From NCBI RefSeq assembly GCF_010389155.1, contig NC_057768.1, forward strand, positions 8,058,501 to 8,122,500: a DNA stretch of 64,000 bases. Direction: 5' to 3'. Below the pieces are notes generated by a model. It searched no databases and had not been told where the DNA came from. It was given only the letters and a program-made list of their open reading frames with translations. A program made the position numbers and the translations under genes. This DNA is from Erigeron canadensis. Lineage: Eukaryota > Streptophyta > Magnoliopsida > Asterales > Asteraceae. Positions 35,617-48,616 of this stretch are shown piece after piece. Position 1 is the first letter of the stretch. Every line of letters begins with the position of its first letter.

Positions 35617-38272
35617 AAAAGAACTCATATCTAAATTATGTTTGATATTTTTTTAGACATAAGTAAGTGTCACTAAAGCGAAAAACTAATAACATCTTTC
35701 CAGTCATATTTAAAAAATGTCAAATAAAAAGAAATAATAGTTTCTAAATTGAATTTTGGCGTCCCTTCATGGACATCCGATAAAATTGGATCGATATAAA
35801 AAACATTATCATGGTCCCTACTCAAGGATGACAAGCACAAATCAAGAAATAGTAAAAAAAAGAAACTTGATTTTTGGCTGGAATGACTTCTAACCGTAAA
35901 GAAAAAAAAAGTTTTTAGAAGGTAAAGATGTTAATTTAAGAAAATAGCTTGTTACTTAAAAAAAAAATGAAAAAATAAAAAAAACATACACATACATACG
36001 TGATACGTTTACAAAAACAAGTAACTCGTCCGTCTTCGTGATTCATATATTGTAATTGAACCCTACACATATTAAATAATCAAATCCAGCTATATATTAC
36101 TTATTTTTGCTATTATATTTAGTACTTTTGTTCATCTATAATCTATAAACCCTTATAAAACATATTGAAACTCTATTTCAAGTAATTGAAGCACTTTTTT
36201 CAATATCCTCATATTACCCCTAATTCACGCATTACCTCTAATTTTATATCTCTAAACACAATTAGACAAACACTATACCATGATTTAACACACAGTAACT
36301 TCTTTCTCTTCTTCCTATTCACGCATATCAATTCTAACCCCACTGTTTTGTATTATCATCACTATTTAACCGTCACAACGCGCGAGCACCAAACCTCGTT
36401 GAACCATATTAGAATTAGAATGCCATAAATGTGAAAACTATTTGTTACAAATATTCATTTTCATCCGTAAATTTGAAATGCAAATGGCAGAAATAATAAG
36501 TTATGCAACTACATACATCTACCAGAAAAGTGCTTATAGTGAAATGATAGAAGTCTAGAAGGTAATTATATAGCACTTTCATAATTGTTTTTATAATTAA
36601 TATGGAATACTTATCAATATATCATTATTATTATTACAAAAATTGATCTAAAGAAAATATGTTAAATATAGAATTATCATTACATACATAAGGGTTGCAA
36701 TGATATTGCATCCACCTTGAAAGAAAAGCTTGTGTTTCACACCCTTTGTATTGAAAGTGGGTGGAGGAATGGATAGTTAGAGTTGGAGGAGTGAACTTTA
36801 AGAGTATACATGGTTCTAAGACTTTTCCAATTTTTAGTTCTTTCAATAGTATCAGACTGTAAACTAAACAAATCTTTATGAAAAGTCAGTGAAATCTTTT
36901 GTTAGAAGTTATTCATTTGTTTGGTAAATGAATGAACAAGGGCCTATCAGATATTTTTGTTGCACACTTATCAGTGATTCTGGCAAACCTCTCCTAGTGT
37001 TTCCTTTCAAATCAAATGAAAAAATTATAAACCAAATATTACATGTGAAAAACGTATAAAAAATAAAAATGAATATATAATGCAAAGAAAAAAAAAGAGA
37101 AAAAAAAAAGTAGGATAAAAAACAAAATATATATCATTTGAATATAATATATAATATTTTAAAAACTAATTAATAAAAAAACAAAAAGTAAAGTGTAAAA
37201 AAAGTTATAAAAAAATAAAAAAAAACAAAAATTATGTAAGATTAAAGGGTAGAAATAATAAAAAGCAAACTGGAGTGACAGAAAAAAAAATAAGGGGGGC
37301 AGAAAAGGAAAAAAAAAAAGGCTAAAACCCCACCTTACAAAATAAATAAAAATAATGAAAGGAGGAAGATTTTGAACATACACCCTTCCACCACAAAGAC
37401 CAATACATGAACCACTACACTAAGCATCACCTTTAATTAATATTTGACAAATATTATATTTATGTTAAAACTGCAGATAATGACAAAAACCGCGTTTATG
37501 CGAATTCTCTCTAAATAAGTAGTAATATATTATTCTTGTTATTAATTTAATGCGTTTTTTTTTAATTTAATATGATTAATGATATATTGATGTGGCATAT
37601 ATTAAGTTTCACTATGCATGTTTGGTTAAAAACAAAGTGATTTTAATGTATTGATTTAGCTAATATATCTCTACTACTTTATAAAAATTATCATACTTTC
37701 TCTCTTAACACTTTTCAACATCCTTTCATAAAAGTGTCTTATATGAAATGACCATTCTATCCTTAATGAATTAATTAATTCTTTTCTTTTTATTCATTGA
37801 TTACATCTCCACTTAAAATACCTATAATATTTTTAATGAAATAATATACAACATAGAACCATCAACTCTTAAAATAACTACACTACCCCTTTTACATTAA
37901 TTATTTTTACAATAATAACCACATTGTCACCACGCTTCACGCCACCACCACTACCAACCACTGCCGCCACCACCACATCGCCGCCAACATGACACCGCCA
38001 CTCAGTGCCCCAGCCACTTTGGTAGCAGGGAGGGCCAAGGCCCATCCAAGCCCATAAATAATACTTAACAATCATATGTGTAGTTTTGTAAAATTTTGGT
38101 TTATAATTGAGTTGGCCCATCTAATAAAAGTAAATTTTTTTTAACATTGGCCCATTCAACTAAATGTTGGAACAAGTCAACCACTCCTTTTTCTACCATT
38201 CTTGGTAGGATTTCCATTCTCTTTTTTCTTTTTTAATCTAACGAACTACCAGATCTTCCATGGAAATGTTAA
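35617..38272. other. Gene-free AT-rich region
   Basis: About 2.6 kb with long A runs (for example 37084-37110 and 37195-37225) and no protein-like frame. Open stretches here come from low-complexity A/T runs. The CCACCACC-rich bit at 37920-38010 is low-complexity too and shows no known domain. Confidence 0.5.
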
Positions 38273-38622
38273 GAGCATGTTTGGTTACAGAAAACACCTT
38301 TTGTTTTCTATTTTTGTTTTCTGAGAATATAGAAAACAGAAAACGCTTTCTAATTATACTTTTCTAAGAAAATTTTCCAAAAAATAGAAAACAATGTTTT
38401 TTTCACTTTTATGTGGAAAACTTAAAAACATCTTTTTCTTGTTTTTCATTTTCCATTTCCCATCCCCCTCCCCTCACATCTTTAACATGGTTTTTAGTTT
38501 TCTAATTAGAATGCATTTTCAAAATTTTTATTTATTTTATAGAAAATAAAAACCCCTTTCATTTTCTTAAAAATTAGAAATGAAAAACTAAAAAATATTT
38601 TCTACAACCAAACAGGGCATAA
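38273..38622. mobile_element. Probable MITE with TGTTTGGTT ends
   Basis: Left end gagcatgtttggttacagaa and right end, reading atgccctgtttggttgtag in reverse complement, are imperfect inverted repeats. The interior has many inverted gaaaac/gttttc motifs. This layout is common in hAT-like MITEs. No clear target duplication was found. Confidence 0.5.
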
Positions 38623-40059
38623 TAGTCTCCATTCTATTTTTCTGATCCAACAGACTATATGAGTACATTAATTAATTCACCGAATTCTTTTTTTCTTTTT
38701 TTTTTTAATTCTTTTTAATTTAATCTAACGAATGTATATTTGTAGTAATAGATTCAAGATGTTGTTTTTTTTTTTTTTTTTATGTGGTTTATATTTGTTC
38801 TTCAATTTATAAGGTATGACCGAGTTTGACTATGCATTTGATTTAGCATAACAATTCTTGTAAGTGTATAATTAATATTGTTACTTGTTTGATTTAGTAT
38901 AAAATTCCTACATTTTCATCTATTGAACATGATCTTGGGAGCTATGTTGAAATATCCGGTTAATTCACGTGACGAGATTAGAAAAACTTAGTCGCATTCG
39001 AAGGAACCAAATATAGAATAGGGGTTACTCGGGTTACAGGTCTGTTAAATCCATGTAGTTTAAATCTTTTGAAACAAGATATATTTTTTATTGGTGTTAT
39101 GAGTCTAATAAATATGAGATATCAGTCAATGCAACTAAATTTAAACTTTCGAAAAAACTTTTAACAATAAAACTCATAAAGTTATGCGGGTAAAATCTTG
39201 GCTACACCACTGCCGCCACTACCACTACCACCGCCGTTGTATTATGCGGGTAAAATGCTAGTGTATTTGAATAGTTTGCTAACGTTTTATCAAGGTAACC
39301 GGTATATTTTTTGTAGGAGTCATTGACCTGTGGAAAGAAGTCAACACCATTTGGGGGCTCGGGGCCGGCTAAGCACGAGTGGTGGTGGCCGGTTGGTAAG
39401 AAAGTCAATTACATTGATCAGTAGAAGAATGATGTCTCAGCCCACGTAATAGAAAAAAGAAAGCTACTATAAATCACCAACCGCGCTACGTGGATTTTGC
39501 AAGTCACTTTATTTCACTGAATGACCGGCCACAACTTAATTTGCCTCCACCTAGCTAGCCCATTATGCCTTTTTCTTGCCTTTCAAGATAGTAATAAATT
39601 ATTAATGATTTGGATAAAACAAAATGAATAATGAAATTTCGGGAAGAAATTAACTTCAATATCAACACTAATTTGAACTTTAAAATAATTAATCTTCATA
39701 AGGTTCTTAAGACTAGTCATTATTGTGACGTACATCATTGCTCGTAAGTTTTATAAATCTTAACAATTATAAAACTAATTTCCAATTCACAGATAATTAC
39801 TACAATACCTCATCAAATTTTTTTTTTTTTTATTAAATTTCTATTATACAATTAACACAAATATCACATAAATATATAAAATTTATATAAAAGAGGGGAG
39901 ACCATTTTTTTGTCGGTCAACTGACAAAGAAAACTGTAAAAAAACAAGATGCTGTCTATTACGTTAATTAACTGATGCAATCGAGAGCTAAATATCAATA
40001 TATTGATAAAATAACGTGACTCAGAATTCACATATATAGCATACCTTTTATGATAATTT
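38623..40059. other. Gene-free AT-rich region with a short direct repeat
   Basis: No gene seen. A 15-base direct repeat (ttatgcgggtaaaat) occurs at about 39182 and 39242, 60 bases apart, with a run of ccgccactaccacta motifs between. The part next to 40060 is the 3' flank of the LINE. Confidence 0.5.
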
Positions 40060-43000
40060 GCTAAACTAACAAAAAAAATTTAAAAAAATTTGGCGTTGAA
40101 ATCGATTTTGAATTTGAATTGGGCAGTAGAGAATGTTTTGAAGACGTACTTTTGATTATTATACTTGGTCTACATGTAAGAAATAGAGGTATCTTTGTTG
40201 TTGAACACTTTCTCGTTCCTTTTAAGCCATATACTCCAGATTGTTTGTAAGAAGATTGCATGAATAATCCTCTTCCTTTTGGCCGAGTAGTTTAAGCCAT
40301 TAACGCTTTGCAACAACTCATCCAACGAATCAAAACTTTAGCCAACAGGAAGTTTTAACCAAGCATAGATTAGTGTCCAAACTACATTTGCCACTCCACA
40401 ATGCAACAACACATGGTCCGCTGTTTCCTCCCTATCACCACAAAGTTTACAAACCGTAGATTGCAAATTAAATCCTCTTTTCTCTAGTTCTGTAGCAGTG
40501 GGAATCTTCCCATCCACAGCCCTCCATGCAAATAGATTCGATTTTTTTGTAGCAATCCTGTTCCAGCCAAAGCCATTTACATGGATATTCACGTCAACTG
40601 TATTCGAAAGGTCATGTCTCACCCTTTTAACTAAGAAGCCTGACTCCTTATCATCATTCCAGTTCCACCGGTCATCCCTAGTCTCAAGATGTTGCTGTAA
40701 AAGCAAACTAGTCAGATGAGCAAACTCTTCCTTTTCTTGGGTAGTGCTCGGTGTTCTACTCCAACCCCATTCCCAAATAGTGCCTCCATTAACATTTTTA
40801 TAGCAATCTATAACCAAAGCTTTTTTCTTTTTTGCTAGATGATAAAGTAATGGGTACTGATCCCTAAGCGGCCCATCCCTAGTCCACCTGTCTACCCAAA
40901 ACATTGTTTTATTACCTGAACCCACGTTACTCGACAACCTTTTGTACACATTAATACCATATTTGTTGAACTCCTTATCTATCCCCACAATGGTCCTCCA
41001 TAGCCCCGTACAAGAACGCTTCAACGGCATGGGTGCTACATCTTTAGCGTTATGGTGGATGGCTTTAATCGCCTTAGCCCACAGTTGGTCAGGTTCTGTT
41101 TTAAAGCGCCACCACCACTTCAACAATAACGTGAGATTTAACTCCTTGATTCCCCCTACTCCTAAACCACCCATCTTCTTTGACGCAATAATCTTTTCCC
41201 ATTTTACCCAACGAATTTTATTAGTAGATCCGCATCCACCCCATAGAAACTTCCTCCTGATCCCCTCAAGTGTTTTTACTACTGCAACCGGCGCTTTATA
41301 TAACGACAAATAATAGTTAGGAAGGCTCCCAAATACCGCCTTTACTAGCGTTAACCTACCTGCAAAAGATAATAATTTCGCCTTCCAATTTGACAGTCGC
41401 TTATGAAAAGTATCAACTACCTCCTTCCAATTCGAAATTCTATTCATATTGGCGCCAACCATCAATCCTAAGTAGGAAAATGGTAATTTGCCCGGCTTGT
41501 AATTGAACAGAGCTGCCATGTTTTCTACTTCCTGGTCCGCAATGCCAACTCCAAACAGATTGCTTTTCCCATGGTTGACTTTCAAACCCGAAACCAAATA
41601 GAAGCACCTTAAAATCCTCTTTAAATTCTTCAAGTTACTTTCATTTCATTTACCAAGAAAAATGGAATCATCGGCAAACAACATATGTGACAAATATGGT
41701 CCGTTGTTAGGCAAAAAAACACCCGTATATAAGCCCGAATCAATTGCTTTTACCATCATGACATGAAGGGCCTCCATAGCGATGATGAATAGAAAAGGGG
41801 ATATGGGATCCCCCTAACGAAGTCCCCGTTTAAAAGAAAATTCACCTGATGGTGAACCATTTACAAGAACCGAGGCCCTCCCCGAGAAAAGAATGCCCAT
41901 CACCCAATTCCTCCACTTAGAAGGGAAACCCATAAAAGATAAGACTGAAATGAGAAATTTCCAGCAAAGAGTGTCGTATGCTTTCTCAATATCTGCCTTG
42001 AAAACAAACATGGTTTTCTTTGATTTTTTTGCCCAACCTACAATCTCATTCACAACCAGTGACCCATCAATGATATTCCGCTCAGAAACGAAAGCTGATT
42101 GGACATCAGAAACAACCGATTTTATAACACCTTTTAGCCGAATAGCAAGCACCTTGGAGACAATTTTGTTAATAATACCAATCAATGATATCGGTCTAAA
42201 ATCTGACATAGTCATTGGGTCATTAACCTTTGGTATAAGTGAAATAAAAGACGAACTGCAAGACTTATGGATCGACCCATGAACATAAAACTGTTGCAAC
42301 ATATCCATGACTAAAGGTTGAAAATCCACCCAGAACTTTTTTATCAAGGCAAAAGACATACCATCTGCCCCGGTGCTTTATCAGATCCACATTCCCAAAC
42401 TGCCTGCTTAACTTCCTCCACAGAAAATGGAGAAACTAACCCATTTGCTTCAGCATTACTCAATTTTTTGAAGCCATCAGAAGACATTCTCGGCCTTTTC
42501 TTGACTGGTTCTTTGAATTTTCTGTCAAATACACATCTAAACTGTTCTTTTACCTCCTTAGGATCTGAAACCCATGCCCCATCGATCCATAGACCGTTCA
42601 CCTTGCTTCTTGCTACATGACTGTTGACCACTGCGTGGAAGAATGATGAATTTTCATCCCCTTGACTGATCCACTTTACTCTCGACTTTTGATACAAATC
42701 CTTGGCCCGGTTTGTATTCCAACACCTTACAACTTGCTTGCTTTCTTGCCACAACACAACTTCATCATCAGTTAGGTCCCTATTTTAGGCTATGTCATCC
42801 ATTAGGTTAAGATTAGCCAGTGCAGTCCGGTAAGATTGCTCCTCTGATTCCTTAACGTTGAATCTCCAACTTTTCACCTCTTCTTTAATTGCTTTTAATT
42901 TACACCCCAACACAATATCTTTGGATCTCCCTTCACAGTTATAGCTTAAGCCCTTACTCACAGCCTCCGAAAGCCCTTCCTTGCCCAACCAACTATTGAA

Positions 43001-43729
43001 AAATCGAAAGGGAGAGGGACCATAATTATTCTTAACCGTTGAAAGAATCAATAGGCTATGATCCGAAATATTCCTATCCAATGCAAGTAGGGTCGCACCT
43101 GGCCACCGACTCATAAACCCCATACATACTAATGCTCTATCGATCTTGCTCAATTTACTCCCATCCCCTGACATAAATGTGAATTTCTTCCCCGCCATAG
43201 AATATTCCAACAACCCGCACGAAGAAATAAAGTTATTGAAACACAAAGCATTATTGACATCAAAAATAGAGTTCATTCTATCTTCAGGAACTCTCACCTC
43301 ATTGAAATCCCCGATCATTACCCATAACCCTTGTAATGAGTTACGAATAACTAGTAATTCACTCCACAACCTTCTACGATCAGCAGAGGCATTTGGAGCA
43401 TAAACATTAACAATGATAAGGTCAGACAACTCCCCCACCACTTTACCTTTTACCAACAAGAAGTTTTGATTCATTATATGGAGCTCTTTTTTGAAAACAG
43501 CAGAGTTCCACAAAGCCAATAAGCCACCTGAGCGACCATTGGCGTCAACTTTCACATACTCCATAACAGTTCTATCCCAAAACCTTCTCACTATACACTC
43601 GGACATATTTCTTAGTTGAGTCTCCTGAATAGCCATGAAAGACAAACTAAACTCTTTGATCATACTACGTACCTGCGCTGCCTTACCAGCACCCCCAGCC
43701 CCTTTAATATTGAGGGAACCAATAAACAT
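40060..43729 (-). pseudogene. LINE ORF2: endonuclease - reverse transcriptase - zf-RVT (broken)
   Basis: Starts at MFIGSLNIKG (43729). The endonuclease part (43729-42788) shows AIQETQ, VNVYAPN, IGDFNEVR and ISDHSLL, the exonuclease-endonuclease-phosphatase motifs used to nick target DNA. After a TAA (42787-42785) the same frame goes on to the reverse transcriptase, with a one-base loss in DKAPGADG (near 42360) shifting the frame. RT motifs follow: SDFRPISLIG, KADIEKAYDT, then R-stop-GDPISPFLF (TAG at 41816-41814) and HMLFADDSIFLGK-stop (TGA at 41648-41646), so the catalytic FADD is kept. The zf-RVT region has FAWRAVDGKIPTATEL and CKLCGDREETADHVLLHC. One more TAA at 40340-40338 precedes IWSIWLKRNEKVFNNKD. 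Confidence 0.9.
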
Positions 43730-45540
43730 TTGGTCCTGACATCCACCTGTTCCTCGAGTAAAACATTCTCAATGATATCATCACATCCAAGTAGACCCAC
43801 CCCTACTACGGTTCCTACCTTCTTCGTCTCGTTAATCTCTTTTAACATAACTTTTGGATCATTTTCATCAATTCCGTCGGTGCCACTAGCTTCAGCACCA
43901 GGAACCACCGAGCTCTCAGAAATATCCCCTTCCGCCCAATCAGAGTTGTAGTCATCTTCAAGTGAAGGTCCACCATCTTCAAGTTGATCCTTGTTAATAA
44001 GCAACACCCTCTCCTTGTTTTTACTTCTTCTCAATTTGAAACCTTTAGTCATTGCCCTCTTTATAGGGTTCAATCGAGATTCATCAGAAAGGTCAAGGTT
44101 TAGGTCAGGGGACTTAGACTTTCCAATCTTTGGGTTAGGCTTAAGATAGATATGTTAGGCCTTCGAATCAGACGCTCTTTTCCTCTTTTTTTGGGGGGTA
44201 TTAAGCTGCTCACCACCACTAGTTTTTTCTTTCCCAACACCACAGGCCTTTGACACAATACTCCACACCATTGCGTTCACATCAAAAGACTCTTCACGAA
44301 CATTAGGAAGACAAGAATTAATGCCATCACACATGTTTACTGTCTCAACAACCTCATCTCCCAACACTTCTCTCACTTGCTCATCATCCCCACACTCCTC
44401 ACCTACTCTTTGTTGATGATCCTCATCCTTGACATCCGTCGACCTTTCAGTATCGTCGGACCTTACAGTATGGTCTGGAACTTTCTTTGATATGTCATTT
44501 TCTACCCCAAATATGACCGTTGCCTCCTTTTTGACAAAATCGGGTACCCAATTGACATCTGCTTCCGCAACCCAACAAGTAAGACTCTGCTTCTTCCATT
44601 CCAACTTTAGCTCTTCACAAATTGTTTTTCCAGACTTTGTTAGAACACCCACATAAGCTTGAGCAAGATTAGCATCCTCTAAACCATTCTCCACCTCTCG
44701 TACTATACTCCCAAAACGTTCCCCAATCTTGTCTACATGTAGCTCACTCCGAAGGTTAATGGGAATACCTGAAATCCTAAGCCAAGCGAGCCTCTCATAT
44801 TCCAAAAGTTGTCCTTCCCAACGAAAAACATATGATAGATAGGTACCCCAACACTCTTCTAATTCCACAAACTTTATGGCGTCTTCAGAAGACTTGAAGG
44901 AAATCAAAACCTTCATCCCTCCTAAATACCTCAACTCCATGTTTGGTATCTTGACATTCTTAAGACAATCATCCATTACACAAAGTTTTGCAAAGCTTTT
45001 TGCCTCACCAACAACGGAATTGTTTTTCCACTTCTTCGCCAACTCAAATTCCTCCTCCTCCATAACTACTTTCCGGTCAACATTACACAATTCTATTTTC
45101 CCAGTAAGAGCCTCCTTGTAAGATACATGTCTGTTGTTCGTATTTACAGGCATGTACCCTGTTTTGTGTTGCCTACTCCTTTCCCTGGTGGTATGGAATC
45201 CACCTTTATTTGAATGGGGTCTTGGCTGTGCATCTTCCTAACTGAACCTTGCCACCTTAGCGAAGACCTTCCGACCAAGAATGGTCAGCCTATTCAATGC
45301 CTTCCCCATTTTATCCACGTCCCTTACCTCAGCAAATCTAACAAACGCGAATAACTTCCCATAAACGTCCCTTTTTCTTGCAACATAAACGTCAACAAGA
45401 CATCCGCATCTTCTACATTCTTCCCTCAAAACCTCTGTGGATATTCCTTCCGGTAAACTGGACATAAAAAAAGTTGTTATACGTTGATTTGTACCACCTC
45501 TTGAATCCCCCTGTGGTATTTCCCCCCTCCTCTAGTGTGC
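43660..45540 (-). pseudogene. LINE ORF1 with RRM domain (broken by two stops)
   Basis: From about 45500 the frame reads RGGTNQRITTFFMSSLPEGI, an RRM-like RNA-binding domain (GKLFAFVRFAEV as RNP1-like, 45465-45241). A TAG (45240-45238) interrupts; the same frame then continues (45237-44158) with a DUF4283-like region (WLRISGIPINLRSE), an acidic linker and a basic patch (KKRKRASD). A TAA at 44157-44155 is followed by further in-frame coding to 43660, where the frame overlaps the ORF2 start. ORF1 proteins of LINEs bind element RNA and act as nucleic-acid chaperones. The ATG is uncertain because the N-terminal part runs into a stop near 45530. Confidence 0.8.
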
Positions 45541-45718
45541 TCACCATTTTTATTTTTATTTTTATTTATTTATTTATACCAAAGTGACACTTGGTTTAAA
45601 TAACTCAAAGTGACACTTTATCTATCAAAGATAACTCAAAATAAGTGTCGATCCATTTGCCACTTAACAAGAAAAATCAAGCTTGGAGAGAAGTATGCAT
45701 ACTTACCTACTTATATTA

Positions 45719-45750
<32 letters not shown>

Positions 45751-45751
<1 letters not shown>

Positions 45752-46035
45752 GGGGTGAGACATTTTGAGAACACCTCTTATTTTAGGACCAACTAGGACC
45801 ATTGATTTTTGTACATCATCATCATCTACTACGATATACAAGACTTTTTTGTAAAAACACTAAGACTTTCCGGCGACGGGCCCACCAGAAAATCATGTGT
45901 AAGTTAACTTACACATGATTTACACATGATTTTCTGGTGGGTCCGTCGCCGAAAAGTCTTAGTGTTTTTACAAAAAAGTCTTGTATATCGTAGTAGATGA
46001 TGATGATGGTTCTATACCCAAGTTATCTTTCCCCT
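45751..46035. mobile_element. Fold-back element with 87-bp, 98%-identical arms in TA tracts
   Basis: Arms 45814-45900 and 45922-46008 are reverse complements with two mismatches in 87 and a 21-base loop that itself contains ttaactt and cacatga repeats. Outside the arms the ends read aggggtga...ttcccct, and both are embedded in TA microsatellites (45720-45750 and 46036-46058). No coding capacity; a transcript across it would form a near-perfect hairpin. Confidence 0.85.
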
Positions 46036-46058
46036 ATATATATATATATATATATATA

Positions 46059-46203
46059 GGTTGTCATGTACCTAAGTTGGGTATAAAACCACTCACATAC
46101 TAGTTTTTAAATATTTTAAATAAATAATGGGTCCCCATGTATTTTATGGATTAAAAAAACAAAATGTGAGAGGTTCTATACTTAAGCTAGGTACATAACA
46201 ACC
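46059..46203. mobile_element. Small MITE with 32-bp terminal inverted repeats
   Basis: Left TIR 46059-46090 (ggttgtcatgtacctaag...) and right TIR 46172-46203 (reverse complement ggttgttatgtacctagctt) agree at most positions. The left end abuts a TA microsatellite shared with the fold-back element next to it, and a TA-rich tract lies about 20 bases beyond the right end. Total length 145 bases, no coding capacity. Confidence 0.75.
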
Positions 46204-46394
46204 ACATACTCCCAACCCTCATATATATTAGATATCAAGAGAGGGTTCTTAAGAAGAGAAGGAAGAGAAAGTCCGTCTTTTTTTGTTGTTTTTTTTAGAT
46301 TGTTTTTTAGTTTTTAATTGTTTTCATTCTTTCTTTAATTAACTTGATCCATAAAAAAAAATTTAAAATTTTTTTTCTAACCCAAGTTAGTGAG

Positions 46395-46620
46395 TTATAC
46401 ACGTAAGGGTATGGTACGGGCTTCGCCTTAAGGATATTAATAAGGGGTAGCTGGTGAGAGTGATAGGTCATACAGGATGATAGGTCATAGGGGTGATCGG
46501 TGATGGGGTAATCTACCTAACGGGCTTCGCCCTTAACCGTCATTGCTCCGCTATAGATTGAGAGGCTTCGCCTATATCTTACGGGCTAAGCCCTTTGAAA
46601 AAAATATATTTTCAAAATTC
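46395..46620. repeat. Repeat with GGGCTTCGCCC mini-hairpins
   Basis: Contains tacgggcttcgcctta (about 46416), aacgggcttcgccctta (about 46520), gaggcttcgcct and tacgggctaagccc, plus the phrase gtgataggtcata repeated twice. Related phrases (gtgataggtcat, tacgggctccgcc) recur at 55880-55955 in the NAC intron, so this is a dispersed repeat family, possibly Helitron-related. Confidence 0.55.
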
Positions 46621-48616
46621 ATTTTTATGTAATAGAACCTCGGGAAATGATCAGTTTATGATAAATCAAAAATTCATTTTTTCCCTATTCACAATGTGTG
46701 TTTAGTGTGAGAATCCAGATTATCGGTATTCAATCTGAATCAACGATAATTTGAAGAATTGTTTTCCGGGTATTCTTTGAATCAACGGAATCAATTAGTT
46801 ATCTTAAATTTCCGTCTGCGTCAATTTATAAATATACACAATGCCCCCTTAATTTTGACCATGTTGCAGACGAAAATGCCGCCGTCAACCGCAGCTATGC
46901 TAAGCCCATAAACTAATTTGGTTTCATAAACTTTCCAATTAATGAAACAAAATTTTGTTTTAATAGCATACTTATTAGAATTCAATCCGTCTAGGTAGAC
47001 TTTAAGGTTCTTTGGGGTTACTTCAAGGGTTTTGAAGATCGCGGTTCATGTGAAAGATTGAAGCTCAAGTTACATACGTTGAAGCAATGTTAATTAGATA
47101 ACAACGAAAACAATAAGTAATATTTTATATCTGCGAAAAGCAATAGAAAATGAGTTCAGAGTCATCTGATTTACCTTCCGAAAAAAATGTTCAATGAACT
47201 CATGATGAAATTTAATTTACAAATGATAAAAAGTTCACTAAAAAAAGAGAAACACTACTATAGGGCCGGTAATTAATCCAATAAAGGTGGATCAAAGGCC
47301 CATGCTATAATTTCCAGTGAGATCCTTCAAAAATAAACCCCTCTTTTTTCTTTTTCATGTGAGTATAATAGTACTCCTTCATACATGCTAGCTATATAAC
47401 CATTAAAATGTCATATACGAGTCAACCAGTACCACTCATGTGTCTTATATATATATCATAATTAAGTATTATTGCTGTCATATATATACATACATACATA
47501 CACTGCCAAATATCCAAATATCAATTCATCGGATTTCTCATCAATCTCACCTGGTAAGCTTTATCGATCTCATGCTTCTGCATGCATCTATCACATCACA
47601 TCCCACTATATATATATATACTAGATTGCACTAAATCATCAATTTGTCTTGATGTATATATCTTTCTGTTGTAGTATATGTTATGAATAAGCAGACACTT
47701 TTTAATACCGATTTAGTTTAAAACTTTTATAGCATCTATTTATTTATAGTAAATATATAAACTTGTTAGAGGCATCTTAATTTCTAGCTAATCTAAAAGT
47801 AATTATATATGTACGAATTTTTCACAACCATTTTGCTTCCTGGGATGAATTTGATTTATTGTAAATGTATATATGTAACTTTAGCTTCTAGCATTTTGCT
47901 AGTGGTTCAAAAATTCTTAAAAATGTATATATAGAGGGTACGTGACTGGAATTGAATGTGGGTGTAGCTAGGGGATTGGAGCTCCAGGTTATGCTCGGGT
48001 TCAAGTATTCTAGATCTGAAAAGAAAGTGGAAAATCTGCAGTGATATTACTTTTGGTCTTGGAACGTACATTAGTCAAACCAACGATAGTAGTAGCAGGC
48101 TCAACAACAGTAAAAACGTTACTCTGGTCAAAAAATACTTAATTGTCCGAATCTGTTTGATACTTACTGGCCGATAACAAAAAACATGTAAGTTTTTCAA
48201 TTACAAAAATTATTTAATATATATGAGAGTTTATAATTATTTCCATTACAAGTAGAGAATAATCTTAGATGGCAGGAGAAACCTCTGCTCTTGATGCATC
48301 ATTTTCGCATATCAACACAAGACACCATGATTATCACATGACACAATAAGAGACTTAGGTCCAAATTCAACCCCCCACCCGCCTGGCCCACAACTTAAAA
48401 AATATAAATAAATAAAAGAAAAATGGAAAACAATCTTAAATCATTCGACCTTCCTTTCATCATTTGGCTTCTATCTATTCTTCTTTTAACCCCGACCTAC
48501 ATAAATTATTGCACGTGAAAATTTTATCGTTTACTTTCCTTAATTGATACAGAAAAAAATCACCAATAAACTTTTGGTCAATTGGCCTGGTCTTAGAAGA
48601 GGTGACAAACATATAT
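46621..48616. other. Gene-free region
   Basis: About 2 kb without a recognisable gene. A lone CACTACTATAGGGCC motif (about 47254-47268) resembles a CACTA end but has no partner. TA and short tandem motifs occur at 47450-47475 and 47609-47619. Confidence 0.45.

Larger units (their letters stand above)
40060..45540 (-). mobile_element. Degenerate L1-type LINE (non-LTR retrotransposon)
   Basis: A nearly full set of plant LINE domains in order on the minus strand: RRM-bearing ORF1 (45540-43660) and ORF2 with apurinic-type endonuclease, reverse transcriptase and a C-terminal zinc-binding region (43729-about 40060). Both frames are broken by stops and at least one frameshift. No clear poly(A) tail or target duplication could be fixed, so the outer limits are approximate. 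Confidence 0.88.

Noticed and set aside
37159..37383. Phe-rich frame on the minus strand
   Set aside because: Product of long A runs; low complexity only.
47254..47268. CACTACTATAGGGCC as a second CACTA element
   Set aside because: Only one end, no partner end, subterminal repeats or transposase near it.
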